Below are positions 16,182-24,670 of a stretch of 41,020 nucleotides of DNA, piece after piece. The translations under genes were made by a program, and so were the position numbers. Each line of letters begins with the position of its first letter. Position 1 is the stretch's first letter. The DNA is from an uncultured Prevotellaceae bacterium (GTDB taxonomy: Bacteria > Bacteroidota > Bacteroidia > Bacteroidales > Bacteroidaceae). The stretch is taken from contig CACWNV010000023.1 in NCBI GenBank assembly GCA_902762325.1, forward strand, positions 1 through 41,020, read 5' to 3'. The notes beneath the pieces are model-generated. The model was not told the DNA's origin, did not search any database, and was given only the letters and a program-made list of their open reading frames with translations.

Positions 16182-18161
16182 TTATTTTCTGAGATTAGCA
16201 GGAAGTTCAATACCTTTCTGCTTTGCACGTTCAGCATTACGATTCTTGACCGTCTTCTTCTTATCGGCTTTCTGCTTCACAAGCTTTGAAGGCTTCTGCA
16301 AGAAAAGCTTCCTTTCCAAAGGATTCCAGGTCTCTGAAACATCCCATTTCGCCTTACATTGTAATGCAGACGGATAATAGTATACAGGCTCAGGCTGCAG
16401 CTGCTGTTCGAAATCACCCGTATCCCACTTACCGTTGAGATTCTCGTCGATAAACATTCTCATATAATACTCACCGGGTTTGATATAATAGAACTCAGCA
16501 TACCCCTTGTCTGTGGACACTTGCTTGACCACAGCATCGGAACCACTGAGCAGTTGCACGACAATAGTTTTATTATTCATGCCCGTAACAGTAACAAGCA
16601 AGGTACTGTAATCATCATTAGACTTCACCTTGAAGCCATTCTTCGATGGTTTGGATACATTACCATAGATATCCACAAAAGCAGCACTGTCTATTTCAAG
16701 ACTATACTCTATCTCAGGCCTCCACTCACCTACCAGCTCATACTCCAATGTATTCAGCTGGCGGAACAAGAATCTCGACTCATACCAAAGAGTGTCGTGC
16801 TTGGCATAGAGATGAATCATCGAAGAATCAGCTTTCTCTAAAGGACAGGGTGCTGTGAAGCGAATATTTACATCCGGGTCAAGCTGCTGAGGGACATTTA
16901 TCTTCACATTCAATGACGAAGGAGGCATGATGGAGTCGTAAGGATCACCTTTCTTCTTTGCCTTTTCCTGTGTTTTTTTCCATTCATCGAATTCTTTCTG
17001 TTTCAGCTTGAGACGCTTGGCATACGGTATCTTTGAGAGCATCTCCATCGTATCAGTCTTCAACTGGAGCTCGCCGAGGGTATCGGTCATCACAAACTGT
17101 ACCTCCATGCGAAGCGTATCCTGATTGATAAGTGTCGTATCACGCAGCCAGTAGGTGATAGTATCCTGCTTTTCATTCGTATCAATGACAAATGCATCTG
17201 TCTCATCAAAGTTCAAACCCTTGATATCAGGCAGCCATTCACTTCCATAGCTGAAGTAGAACGTAAAATGATCGGGTTCTTTGCGTTCGGTCTTTACTAA
17301 ATAACGATCAGTCTGTATATGGGTAAATGCCCTTAATTCAATATCATCAGGCAGGAAATGAGTATATCCTATGCGGTTGATAGTTTCTATATGTAAGCTG
17401 TCCCGCCACACAGTATCTTGCCGGATATCAGGCTTAGCCGACGGAACAATTATCTGATCGGTAAAAGCTATTTTCTCACTTTTCTGATTAAAATAATAGT
17501 TTTCGTCTGCATCCTGCAGAGCATAGATACGGTAAGATCCAGGAGCCACACCCTTGATAACAAAGTGTCCGCTACCGTCAGTACGGGAAATGCGCTGCAT
17601 AGGCAAAGACTGGATGCTGTCTTCCGTCTCCTTGTAAAGTCCAACCATAATTCCTTTGACAGGTTCCAGATTCTCTGCCTCAAGCACATAGCCGCTTACC
17701 TCCAGTGTATCAATGACTTCACCTGTGGAAAAGCTATATGTAAAGTTTCCCATGGGATTGTTTTCATTGTTATCACTGATAGCGTCAGAGAAGTCAATGG
17801 TATAAGTGGTATTTTCCAGAAGAGTATCTTTCAGGTCGATAACTATCTGCTTTCCCGCCGCCTTTATATCAGCAGCCTCAATCTGAGGAGGAGAGATAAT
17901 TACTTTTTCTGAAGGATTATCTATCTTTATATACTCATCAAAAAGAATCTTTATCTTTTTTGTCTTTACGTTAGTGGCACCGTCTTTAGGTGTAGCACTA
18001 AGAACTTTCGGGGGTGTTTCGTCATACCAGCCACCGTCTGGACTACCCATTCTGGCACAGGAAAAGACCATCAAGGAAATAAAAGACAAAAGAAAGACCG
18101 TAAATTTTCTTGTCTGTCTCTCATTCTGAATATCATTCATTCCTGTTCCTTTATTAATCAT
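16182..18161 (-). CDS. Ig-like (Big_5) domain lipoprotein
   Basis: The 659-residue protein has a lipoprotein signal: a hydrophobic stretch (about 18-33) ends in VFSCARMGSPDGGWYDETPP, with the Cys at about 34. An N-terminal SbsA-type Ig-like domain follows (about 45-150, VLSATPKDGATNVKTKKIKILFDEYI). Next is a carboxypeptidase-like beta-sandwich (about 155-225, SGYVLEAENLEPVKGIMVGLY). The rest is a long beta-rich region with a basic Lys/Arg tail. It is probably on the cell surface or in the outer membrane. The start is uncertain: 18161 follows the GH3-like stop by 3 bases, while an ATG at 18140 has AGGAACAGGA just before it and gives a more normal signal peptide. Confidence 0.85.
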   Translation of the reverse strand: MINKGTGMNDIQNERQTRKFTVFLLSFISLMVFSCARMGSPDGGWYDETPPKVLSATPKDGATNVKTKKIKILFDEYIKIDNPSEKVIISPPQIEAADIKAAGKQIVIDLKDTLLENTTYTIDFSDAISDNNENNPMGNFTYSFSTGEVIDTLEVSGYVLEAENLEPVKGIMVGLYKETEDSIQSLPMQRISRTDGSGHFVIKGVAPGSYRIYALQDADENYYFNQKSEKIAFTDQIIVPSAKPDIRQDTVWRDSLHIETINRIGYTHFLPDDIELRAFTHIQTDRYLVKTERKEPDHFTFYFSYGSEWLPDIKGLNFDETDAFVIDTNEKQDTITYWLRDTTLINQDTLRMEVQFVMTDTLGELQLKTDTMEMLSKIPYAKRLKLKQKEFDEWKKTQEKAKKKGDPYDSIMPPSSLNVKINVPQQLDPDVNIRFTAPCPLEKADSSMIHLYAKHDTLWYESRFLFRQLNTLEYELVGEWRPEIEYSLEIDSAAFVDIYGNVSKPSKNGFKVKSNDDYSTLLVTVTGMNNKTIVVQLLSGSDAVVKQVSTDKGYAEFYYIKPGEYYMRMFIDENLNGKWDTGDFEQQLQPEPVYYYPSALQCKAKWDVSETWNPLERKLFLQKPSKLVKQKADKKKTVKNRNAERAKQKGIELPANLRK

Positions 18162-18164
18162 TCT

Positions 18165-19694
18165 TTAATAATTCATCAATAGCATCTCTTCTATATAGAT
18201 TCTATTGTTGCTCAGTCGTGGAATCTTATGCTGACCGCCTAACTTTCCTTTCGACTTCAGCCAGTCATTAAACAGATTCTTGCGTGCCTTCACAATCTCA
18301 AGATGCTGTAGAGTAATGTCATGAGAACGCTTGGCTTCATAATCACTGTTTATCTCCTGTAGCTTCTTATCAAGTAAGTCACTGAAAACATTGATATCTT
18401 CTGGTTCTCTGGAAAACTCTATCAGCCACTGATGCCGGCACTTGGCATTCTCATCCATAAAGACTGGAGCTGCAGTATAATCTAATATTTCCGATCCCGT
18501 CTGCTCACACGCATAAGCCAATCCTTTTTCGGCATTATCCATGATGAGTTCTTCTCCAAAAGCATTGATGTAATACTTCGTACGACCCGTGATTCTGAAT
18601 TTATATGGATCCTTACTGGTGAAAGTAATTGTATCACCAATCATGTAACGCCATAATCCACATGAATTTGTGATAATCATCGCATAATTCTTCCCTAACT
18701 CCACTCCACTTAAAGGAACAATATGCTGAGTCAGTTCGCTTTTTCCTGTTCCGAACTGATCATAATACTCCATCGGAAGGAATTCATAGAAAGTTTCATA
18801 GTCAATCATTAACAACATGGAGTCGTCATCAGGATCATCCTGTATTCCGAAGAATCCCTCACTCGCATTATATGTTTCCATGTAATGCATACCACGGTTG
18901 ACAATCATCTCTTCATACTGCTGACGGTAAGGAGTGAAAGCTATGCCTCCATGGAAAAACACTTCAAGATTTGGCCATACTTCGTTCAGATGTTCCTTAC
19001 CAGACAGTTCAAGTACACGAACAAGCACAGACAACATCCATGACGGAACGCCTGACAGATTGGTGACGTTCTTATTCAGCGTCTCTCTGGCTATGCGGTC
19101 ACGCTTAACCTCGAAATCACTAAGCAAAGCAGTAGATTTCTTCGGTACACGAACAAAATTCACAAAAGGATTAACATTCTCTATGAGAATAGCACTTAAA
19201 TCACCTACCAGACTATTGGGGAAATTATAATTTGGTGCATGACTACCTCCCAGAATCAATGCCTTACCATCGAATAAACGACTATTAGGGTTATTCCTCA
19301 GATAAATGGCTACTGTGTCGAATCCACCTGCATAGTGGATGTGCTGTAGTCCTGCAGAAGAAACAGGAATGAACTTACTCTTATCATTAGTTGTACCAGA
19401 TGATTTAGCATACCATTTTACCTGTCCCGGCCAAAGAATACTTTTCTCACCATGACGCATGCGGTCGATTTCATTCTTTAATTCCTCATAAGTATTCAGC
19501 GGAACATTTTGAATGAAATCACTGTAGTTTCTGGTATTATTAAATAAATGATTTCTTCCGTATTCAGTATCCTTCCCTTTGTCAATGAGACGTTTCAGTA
19601 CACCATTCTGCAATCCTTCAGCATCATAGATATACCTTTCTAATTCTCTTTGTCTTGGTAGAAAAACTTTACTGACAATACTTGTTAAACTCAT
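18165..19694 (-). CDS. GH3 auxin-responsive promoter-family protein (acyl-adenylating-like)
   Basis: The 509-residue protein belongs to the GH3 family of acyl-acid amido synthetase-like enzymes, well known from plants and also present in Bacteroidota. The adenylate motif AKSSGTTNDKSKFIPVS is at about 90-106. FHGGIAFTPY (about 247-256), METYNASEGFFG (about 271-282) and YMIGDTITF (about 350-358) are further family signatures. The substrate in bacteria is not known, so an amide-forming role is inferred only. It is the first gene of the cluster with the Ig-like lipoprotein and DUF3108 protein, which points to envelope metabolism. Confidence 0.92.
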   Translation of the reverse strand: MSLTSIVSKVFLPRQRELERYIYDAEGLQNGVLKRLIDKGKDTEYGRNHLFNNTRNYSDFIQNVPLNTYEELKNEIDRMRHGEKSILWPGQVKWYAKSSGTTNDKSKFIPVSSAGLQHIHYAGGFDTVAIYLRNNPNSRLFDGKALILGGSHAPNYNFPNSLVGDLSAILIENVNPFVNFVRVPKKSTALLSDFEVKRDRIARETLNKNVTNLSGVPSWMLSVLVRVLELSGKEHLNEVWPNLEVFFHGGIAFTPYRQQYEEMIVNRGMHYMETYNASEGFFGIQDDPDDDSMLLMIDYETFYEFLPMEYYDQFGTGKSELTQHIVPLSGVELGKNYAMIITNSCGLWRYMIGDTITFTSKDPYKFRITGRTKYYINAFGEELIMDNAEKGLAYACEQTGSEILDYTAAPVFMDENAKCRHQWLIEFSREPEDINVFSDLLDKKLQEINSDYEAKRSHDITLQHLEIVKARKNLFNDWLKSKGKLGGQHKIPRLSNNRIYIEEMLLMNY

Positions 19695-19714
19695 TTTATC
19701 AATAGTTTAAATTG

Positions 19715-19722
19715 CAAAATTA
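19715..19722 (-). promoter_or_regulatory. Putative -7 box of the GH3/lipoprotein operon
   Basis: The minus strand reads TAATTTTG, matching TAnnTTTG, 20 bases before the ATG at 19694. The only -33 candidate (ATTG at 19743-19740) has a short 17-base spacer. Confidence 0.55.
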
Positions 19723-19861
19723 GGCAAATCCTTTGAAAACAATGAATAATTCACTTATTTTAATACTGAAAGCGACTCGAAAAAGCTAATAATACTATAT
19801 TGACGTGAGTACGACATAATTTAACTGTCTTAAAATCTGGAATTCATAAACATATTGTTTT

Positions 19862-19927
19862 TGATGCCTAAATGTATCGTTTACGACGTCTAAACACATC
19901 ATTTACGATGCATAAATAGTACCTTCA
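19862..19927. repeat. Imperfect 22-base tandem repeat (about three units)
   Basis: Units start at 19862, 19884 and 19906. Each follows the pattern (C/T)GA(C/T)G(C/T)CTAAA then an ATCNTTTA-like end, with the third unit decayed. It lies in the 357-base gap between the rnc terminator and the GH3-like promoter. The remainder of that gap (19723-19861 and 19928-19995) is AT-rich and shows nothing I can name. Confidence 0.65.
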
Positions 19928-19995
19928 CCACTTCGCTCAGAAGTGTAGCTCTAATCTTTCAAACGTCTTATCTCTAACTCACGTTATTCAATAAA

Positions 19996-20035
19996 AAATG
20001 TTCACAAGAATCCAGCACAATTCTTATGAACATTT
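19996..20035 (-). terminator. Rho-independent terminator of the acpP-fabF-rnc operon
   Basis: The arms 19996-20011 and 20020-20035 form a 16-base stem with one G-T type mismatch and an 8-base loop. On the minus strand the stem is followed by TTTTTTATT. It lies 16 bases after the rnc stop codon. Confidence 0.85.
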
Positions 20036-20051
20036 CATATTAATAATTCAA

Positions 20052-21068
20052 TCAATTCTCTTCAGCAAAAGCAGCAGCCTCAGCAGCAGCAATAATCTCT
20101 TCTCTGCTCATTGCCTTGGCACTGATACTGCTCAAATCAAACTCGTCTATTTCATTTTCCAGATCATTCAGTTTCAGATTTTCATCTTCTGCCTCTTGAC
20201 TGGATAAATCATGATCAGACTTGTCCTGCACTATAATGAAATTGTCTTTATTCTCAGTATCTGGTACTGTCATTACTGGCATTTCCTCCATCTTTGTCCG
20301 CTCAGCCTTAGCTGCAAACACTTCGTCTATGAATTGTGGTTTTTTGCGTAAGTCTTCCAGTGTGTATTTAGAAGCGAGCTGCTGACTTTCTTTCTTACTA
20401 TATCCACTACCGGAACATCCTTCCACACCTTCTAAATCTACACGATAGCTAAATATAGGACTTCCGTTATTGTCTATCTTCTGCTCTAATAAGACGAAGT
20501 TTAACTTTATGCGGTTTTTCTGACTCCACTCTATCAGTTTGCTCTTGAAATTAACTTCCTTATAAGCAACCTTGTCGATGTTTATCATCTGAGAGAGTAT
20601 GCGGTTTTGTACAAATTTCATACAGGCATAGTAACCACGGTCTAAATAAATAGCACCTACCAATGCCTCGAAAGCATTTCCTCCCATATAGCTGTTATGA
20701 GAGGAACTGTGTCCGTTTGAAATGATCATCTGCTTAATACCCATCTCATCGGCAAGTTTGTTCAGTGTTTCACGCTTAACAAGCTTACTGCGAGTATTTG
20801 TCAGGAATCCCTCACGCTTTCCGGGAAAATGCTCAAAGACTATATCCCCCACAACGGCTCCAAGTATCGCATCACCAAGAAATTCAAGACGTTCGTTATT
20901 GACAGGCTTTCCTTTCTCATTTTTGCGGGCTATACTCTTATGAAGTAATGCCGTCTTGTATAGTTCTATGTTGTGTGGATAAAAACCAATAATTTTGTAT
21001 AAAGACAAATAAAGCTCTTTATCCTTCCGGAAAGAGAGCTTTATTCTATCTAAAATATTACTCAGCAT
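20052..21068 (-). CDS. rnc: Ribonuclease III with acidic C-terminal extension
   Basis: This double-strand-specific endoribonuclease matures rRNA and mRNA. From the ATG at 21068 it has 338 residues. The catalytic domain has the signature ERLEFLGDAILGAVVGD (about 59-75) and the second acidic site NAFEALVGAIYLD (about 132-144). A double-stranded RNA-binding domain follows (about 175-245). A tail of roughly 90 residues rich in Glu and Asp, ending AAAEAAAFAEEN, goes beyond the usual length of about 225-250. The start overlaps the fabF end by 11 bases. The frame is open further upstream to 21131, but that part lies inside fabF and does not resemble the family. Confidence 0.94.
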   Translation of the reverse strand: MLSNILDRIKLSFRKDKELYLSLYKIIGFYPHNIELYKTALLHKSIARKNEKGKPVNNERLEFLGDAILGAVVGDIVFEHFPGKREGFLTNTRSKLVKRETLNKLADEMGIKQMIISNGHSSSHNSYMGGNAFEALVGAIYLDRGYYACMKFVQNRILSQMINIDKVAYKEVNFKSKLIEWSQKNRIKLNFVLLEQKIDNNGSPIFSYRVDLEGVEGCSGSGYSKKESQQLASKYTLEDLRKKPQFIDEVFAAKAERTKMEEMPVMTVPDTENKDNFIIVQDKSDHDLSSQEAEDENLKLNDLENEIDEFDLSSISAKAMSREEIIAAAEAAAFAEEN

Positions 21069-22320
21069 ACTTTTTGAATACGACGCATGCATTGTGACCA
21101 CCAAATCCAAATGTATTGCTGATGGCAACACGCACTTCTCTTTTCTGAGCCTTGTTGAATGTGAAATTCAAATTATAGTCAATCTCAGGATCCTTGTCTT
21201 CTTCTTCGTGATTGATAGTCGGAGGAACAATGTCATTCTTTACAGCTAACACTGCTGCCATAGCTTCAACAGCTCCGGCTGCACCCAGCAAGTGACCTGT
21301 CATAGATTTGGTCGAACTGATGTTCAACTTATAAGCAGCATCACCAAAGACATCTTTGATAGCTTTCACTTCTGAGATATCTCCTACATGAGTACTGGTA
21401 CCATGAACATTGATATAATCAACATCTTCTGGTTTCAATCCTGCATCCTCTAATGCATTCTTCATAACGAGTTTTGCACCGAGGCCTTCTGGATGAGAAG
21501 CCGTTATATGGTAAGCATCGGCGCTCTCGCCCTCACCTACCATCTCTGCATAGATCTTAGCACCACGAGCTTTAGCATGTTCTAACTCTTCCAATATAAG
21601 ACAACCTGCACCTTCGGCCATCACAAAGCCATCACGACTTGCACTGAACGGACGAGAAGCATGTTGAGGATCATCATTTCGAGTTGACAGAGCTTTCATG
21701 GCATTAAAACCACCTACACCACACATACAAATTGCACTCTCTGCACCACCGGCTAAAATAGCATTTGCCTTACCTAATCGAATGAGGTTAAAAGCATCAG
21801 CTAATGCATTGCTTGACGATGCACAGGCAGAAGTTGTTGTGTAGTTAGGTCCATGGAATCCGAAACGTATGGAAATATGACCTGAAGCTATGTCAGCAAT
21901 CATCTTTGGAATGAAGAACGGTGAAAACTTTGGTCCGTCTTCTTCATGCTGTGCATAGTAGCCAACTTCCTGCTCAAAAGTACAAATACCACCGATTCCC
22001 ACGCCATAGACAACACCAATACGGTCTTTATCTACTTTTTCAAGATCCATCCCACTGTCTTTCACAGCCTGAATGGCAGAGATAATAGCCAATTGGGTAT
22101 ATCTGTCTAATTTGCGGGCTTCTTTTCTATCAATGTATTCGTTAATATCTAAACCTTTGACTTCGCAGGCAAAGTGAGTTTTACATTTCGAAGCATCAAA
22201 ATTAGTAATGGGTGCAGCGCCACTAACACCATTCAGAAGATTATTCCATGTTTCTTCAGGAGTATTTCCTACTGGCGTAATAGCACCTAAACCCGTTACA
22301 ACTACTCTTTTTAACTCCAT
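21058..22320 (-). CDS. fabF: Beta-ketoacyl-ACP synthase II
   Basis: This enzyme condenses malonyl-ACP with growing acyl-ACP in fatty-acid elongation. The 420-residue length is normal. The Cys-His-His catalytic triad is visible as C166 in TTSACASSS, His in NVHGTSTHVGD (about 305) and His in TKSMTGHLLGAAGAVEA (about 342). The GFGGHNACVVFKK ending is typical. It follows acpP by 2 bases and overlaps rnc, the common acpP-fabF-rnc order. Confidence 0.98.
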   Translation of the reverse strand: MELKRVVVTGLGAITPVGNTPEETWNNLLNGVSGAAPITNFDASKCKTHFACEVKGLDINEYIDRKEARKLDRYTQLAIISAIQAVKDSGMDLEKVDKDRIGVVYGVGIGGICTFEQEVGYYAQHEEDGPKFSPFFIPKMIADIASGHISIRFGFHGPNYTTTSACASSSNALADAFNLIRLGKANAILAGGAESAICMCGVGGFNAMKALSTRNDDPQHASRPFSASRDGFVMAEGAGCLILEELEHAKARGAKIYAEMVGEGESADAYHITASHPEGLGAKLVMKNALEDAGLKPEDVDYINVHGTSTHVGDISEVKAIKDVFGDAAYKLNISSTKSMTGHLLGAAGAVEAMAAVLAVKNDIVPPTINHEEEDKDPEIDYNLNFTFNKAQKREVRVAISNTFGFGGHNACVVFKKYAE

Positions 22321-22322
22321 TA

Positions 22323-22559
22323 TTATTTTCCGTTCTCTTCGATATAAGCGATAGCATCACCAACAGTAGTAATCTTCTCAGCTTTATCATCTGGAATAGA
22401 AATACCGAATTCCTTCTCGAATTCCATAATCAACTCAACTGTATCCAAAGAATCAGCACCAAGATCATTTGTGAAACTTGCTTCGGGCTTTACCTCTGCT
22501 TCATCAACACCAAGTTTGTCTACGATAATAGCCTTTACTTTGCTTTCAATTTCTGACAT
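22323..22559 (-). CDS. acpP: Acyl carrier protein
   Basis: A 78-residue acidic protein that carries fatty-acyl chains on 4'-phosphopantetheine attached to S37 in [13 protein letters not shown]. Helices II and III are typical ([23 protein letters not shown]). The frame is open to 22592, but the additional 11 residues are not ACP-like, so the ATG at 22559 ([10 protein letters not shown]) is the start. It leads the operon with fabF and rnc. Confidence 0.97.
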   Translation of the reverse strand: MSEIESKVKAIIVDKLGVDEAEVKPEASFTNDLGADSLDTVELIMEFEKEFGISIPDDKAEKITTVGDAIAYIEENGK

Positions 22560-22646
22560 AATCTTTACTTTAAAAATGTTTATAATTAACAATACTTAAA
22601 TACGTTCCTTTATGAAATATTATCCCTTTGGAACGAAAATCGGGTG

Positions 22647-22678
22647 CAAAGGAAACAATTTTTATTTAAATCAGCAAA
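22647..22678 (-). promoter_or_regulatory. Promoter of acpP-fabF-rnc
   Basis: On the minus strand TTTG (22678-22675) lies 20 bases before TTCCTTTG (22654-22647), which differs from TAnnTTTG at one position. The predicted leader is about 80 bases, unusually long for this window. Confidence 0.65.
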
Positions 22679-22768
22679 TATTTTGAGCAAAAAAGCGACT
22701 GACCTTGCACAAACATCTATCACTTGTGCAATAAATAACACATTTTTTTCTATAAATAGACTCTTTAG

Positions 22769-22800
22769 TTTGTTAATATGAAAATTAATCTTTATATTTG
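22769..22800 (+). promoter_or_regulatory. Promoter of the DUF4254-GT9-rubredoxin operon
   Basis: TTTG (22769-22772) and TATATTTG (22793-22800) are separated by exactly 20 bases, a perfect match to the Bacteroidota promoter pattern. Transcription would start near 22807, about 17 bases before the ATG at 22824. It is divergent from the acpP promoter about 90 bases to its left. Confidence 0.85.
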
Positions 22801-22823
22801 CATGTTCTAAAATTTAAATCATA

Positions 22824-23426
22824 ATGTCATTTACAAAACACTGTAATCATATTTTCAACCAGGTTATAAACGATTATCATATTTTCGATAATATTGATAC
22901 CGTTATTAATAATCCATACGATAGAGATTCTATAGAAAATCGTCTTTATCTGAAATGCTGGATAGATACCGTTCAATGGCACTACGAGGATATAATTAGA
23001 GATCCTCATATTGAACCCATTGATGCCGTTATGCTAAAACGTCGTATTGACCGGTCTAATCAGGACAGAACTGATCTCGTAGAACAGATAGACAGTTATT
23101 TCAGACAAAAATACTCAGATGTGAAAGTATTGCCTGATGCACGCATCAATACAGAAAGTCCTGCATGGGCAATTGACAGGCTTTCCATTCTGGCACTTAA
23201 GATATATCACATGCGGGAACAGGTGGAACGCACCGACGCTTCTGCTGAACATAGACAGAAATGCCAGGAAAAACTGAATGTTCTTCTGGAACAGCAAAAA
23301 GACTTATCTTTAGCCATTGACCAGTTACTCGAAGATATTGAGGCAGGACGTAAATATATGAAGGTGTACAGACAAATGAAGATGTATAACGATCCTTCTA
23401 CTAATCCTGTATTATATAAGAAATGA
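22824..23426 (+). CDS. DUF4254 domain protein
   Basis: The 200-residue, largely helical protein matches the DUF4254 family. Typical segments are HYEDIIRDPHIEPIDAVMLKRRIDRSNQDRTDLVEQID (about 52-90) and TESPAWAIDRLSILALKIYHMREQVER (about 111-137). A Gln/Glu-rich coiled-coil-like stretch follows (about 143-175). No catalytic motif or signal peptide is visible. Its stop overlaps the ATG of the GT9 gene (ATGA), which suggests the two proteins are made together and that DUF4254 assists cell-surface glycan assembly; that role is inferred. Confidence 0.9.
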   Translation: MSFTKHCNHIFNQVINDYHIFDNIDTVINNPYDRDSIENRLYLKCWIDTVQWHYEDIIRDPHIEPIDAVMLKRRIDRSNQDRTDLVEQIDSYFRQKYSDVKVLPDARINTESPAWAIDRLSILALKIYHMREQVERTDASAEHRQKCQEKLNVLLEQQKDLSLAIDQLLEDIEAGRKYMKVYRQMKMYNDPSTNPVLYKK

Positions 23427-24475
23427 AAACTGAGCATCTGCTTATTATAAGGTTCTCAGCATTAGGTGATGTGGCAATGACTGTGCCTGTTATCTACTCG
23501 TTAGCACACCAATATCCTGATGTGCGAATCACTATATTAAGTAAACCTTCTTTCCGTCTTCTTTTTGAAAACATTGCTCCTAATGTAGGATTCATGGGAG
23601 CAGACATCAAAAACGACTATAAAGGTATTAAAGGACTAAACAGGCTTTACAGACGATTAACAGCTAAGAAATTCACTGCCGTTGCCGACTTCCATAGTAT
23701 TATCCGGTCAAACTACCTTCGGATGCGATTCAATATGAGCAGGTATAAGGTTGCACATATTGATAAACATCGGCAAGGTAAACGCCTTTTAACAAGCAGT
23801 ACGAATAAAATACTGGAACAACAGCCCACTGCTTTCCAAAACTATATAGATGTATTAGCTAAATTAGGCTATCCTGTCAAATTAGACTTCACATCCATTT
23901 TCCCTCCTGAAGGAGGAAACTTGAGACTATTATCTGATTCCATAGGTGAAAAGAAGAAATTCCAGCAATGGATTGGAATAGCTCCCTTTGCCGCTCATCA
24001 GCAGAAGATATACCCCATACCCATGATGGAAAAAGTGATAAGTCTCATCACTAAAAAGCATCCTTCATGCAGGATATTCTTATTTGGAAAAGGAGAAAGA
24101 GAAAATAAAGTATTCTCTGAATGGATTGAAAAATACAGTCAATGCATCAATGCATCATCAATATTGAAATCATTCAGTAAGGAACTCATTCTAATGAGTC
24201 ATCTTGATGTCATGCTTAGTATGGACAGCGGCAACATGCATCTGGCTTCTCTGGTAAATATTCCGGTAGTTAGCATTTGGGGAGCTACGCACCCTTATGC
24301 TGGTTTCATGGGATGGAATCAACGTGAAGAAAACATTATTCAGGCAGACCTTCCCTGCAGACCTTGTTCTATATATGGAAATAAGAATTGCCTACGCGGT
24401 GATCTGGCATGCTTAATCAGTATTACTCCCCAACTTGTCACGGATAAAATAGAAGAAATACTTTCTAATAAATAA
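23423..24475 (+). CDS. Glycosyltransferase family 9 (heptosyltransferase-like)
   Basis: The 350-residue GT-B enzyme resembles ADP-heptose:LPS heptosyltransferases. The N-terminal LLIIRFSALGDVAMTVPVIYSL (about 6-27) is the acceptor-side signature. DVMLSMDSGNMHLASLVNIPVVSIWGATHP (about 260-290) is the nucleotide-sugar site. The late cysteines in LPCRPCSIYGNKNCLRGDLACL (about 306-327) are typical of this Bacteroidota subgroup. It probably adds a sugar to the inner core of lipopolysaccharide at the inner membrane. The donor is not certain. It is translationally coupled to DUF4254 and followed 33 bases later by rubredoxin. Confidence 0.92.
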   Translation: MKTEHLLIIRFSALGDVAMTVPVIYSLAHQYPDVRITILSKPSFRLLFENIAPNVGFMGADIKNDYKGIKGLNRLYRRLTAKKFTAVADFHSIIRSNYLRMRFNMSRYKVAHIDKHRQGKRLLTSSTNKILEQQPTAFQNYIDVLAKLGYPVKLDFTSIFPPEGGNLRLLSDSIGEKKKFQQWIGIAPFAAHQQKIYPIPMMEKVISLITKKHPSCRIFLFGKGERENKVFSEWIEKYSQCINASSILKSFSKELILMSHLDVMLSMDSGNMHLASLVNIPVVSIWGATHPYAGFMGWNQREENIIQADLPCRPCSIYGNKNCLRGDLACLISITPQLVTDKIEEILSNK

Positions 24476-24508
24476 CTTATTTTTTAACAACCAAAAACAA
24501 AAAGCATT

Positions 24509-24670
24509 ATGAAAAAGTATGTTTGCGATGTTTGTGGGTATATCTACGACCCCGAAGCAGGTGATCCAGATAATGGTATCGAACCAGGAACAGCTTTCGA
24601 AGATATTCCTGAAGATTGGGTATGCCCTATCTGTGGTGTAGGAAAAGATGACTTTTCAGAAGCCGAATAA
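24509..24670 (+). CDS. Rubredoxin
   Basis: A 53-residue one-iron electron carrier, too short for common ORF cut-offs. Both CxxC metal loops are present: [10 protein letters not shown] (residues 6-15) and [11 protein letters not shown] (residues 39-49). The spacing and the acidic body are classic. It supplies or accepts electrons in anaerobic metabolism or oxidative-stress defence; its partner is not in the window. It is the last gene before the candidate origin, and a hairpin terminator follows 27 bases after its stop. Confidence 0.97.
   Translation: MKKYVCDVCGYIYDPEAGDPDNGIEPGTAFEDIPEDWVCPICGVGKDDFSEAE

Noticed and set aside
20974-20982. Isolated perfect DnaA-type box inside rnc
   Set aside because: A single box in coding sequence with no cluster or AT-rich tract; probably chance or a minor DnaA site.
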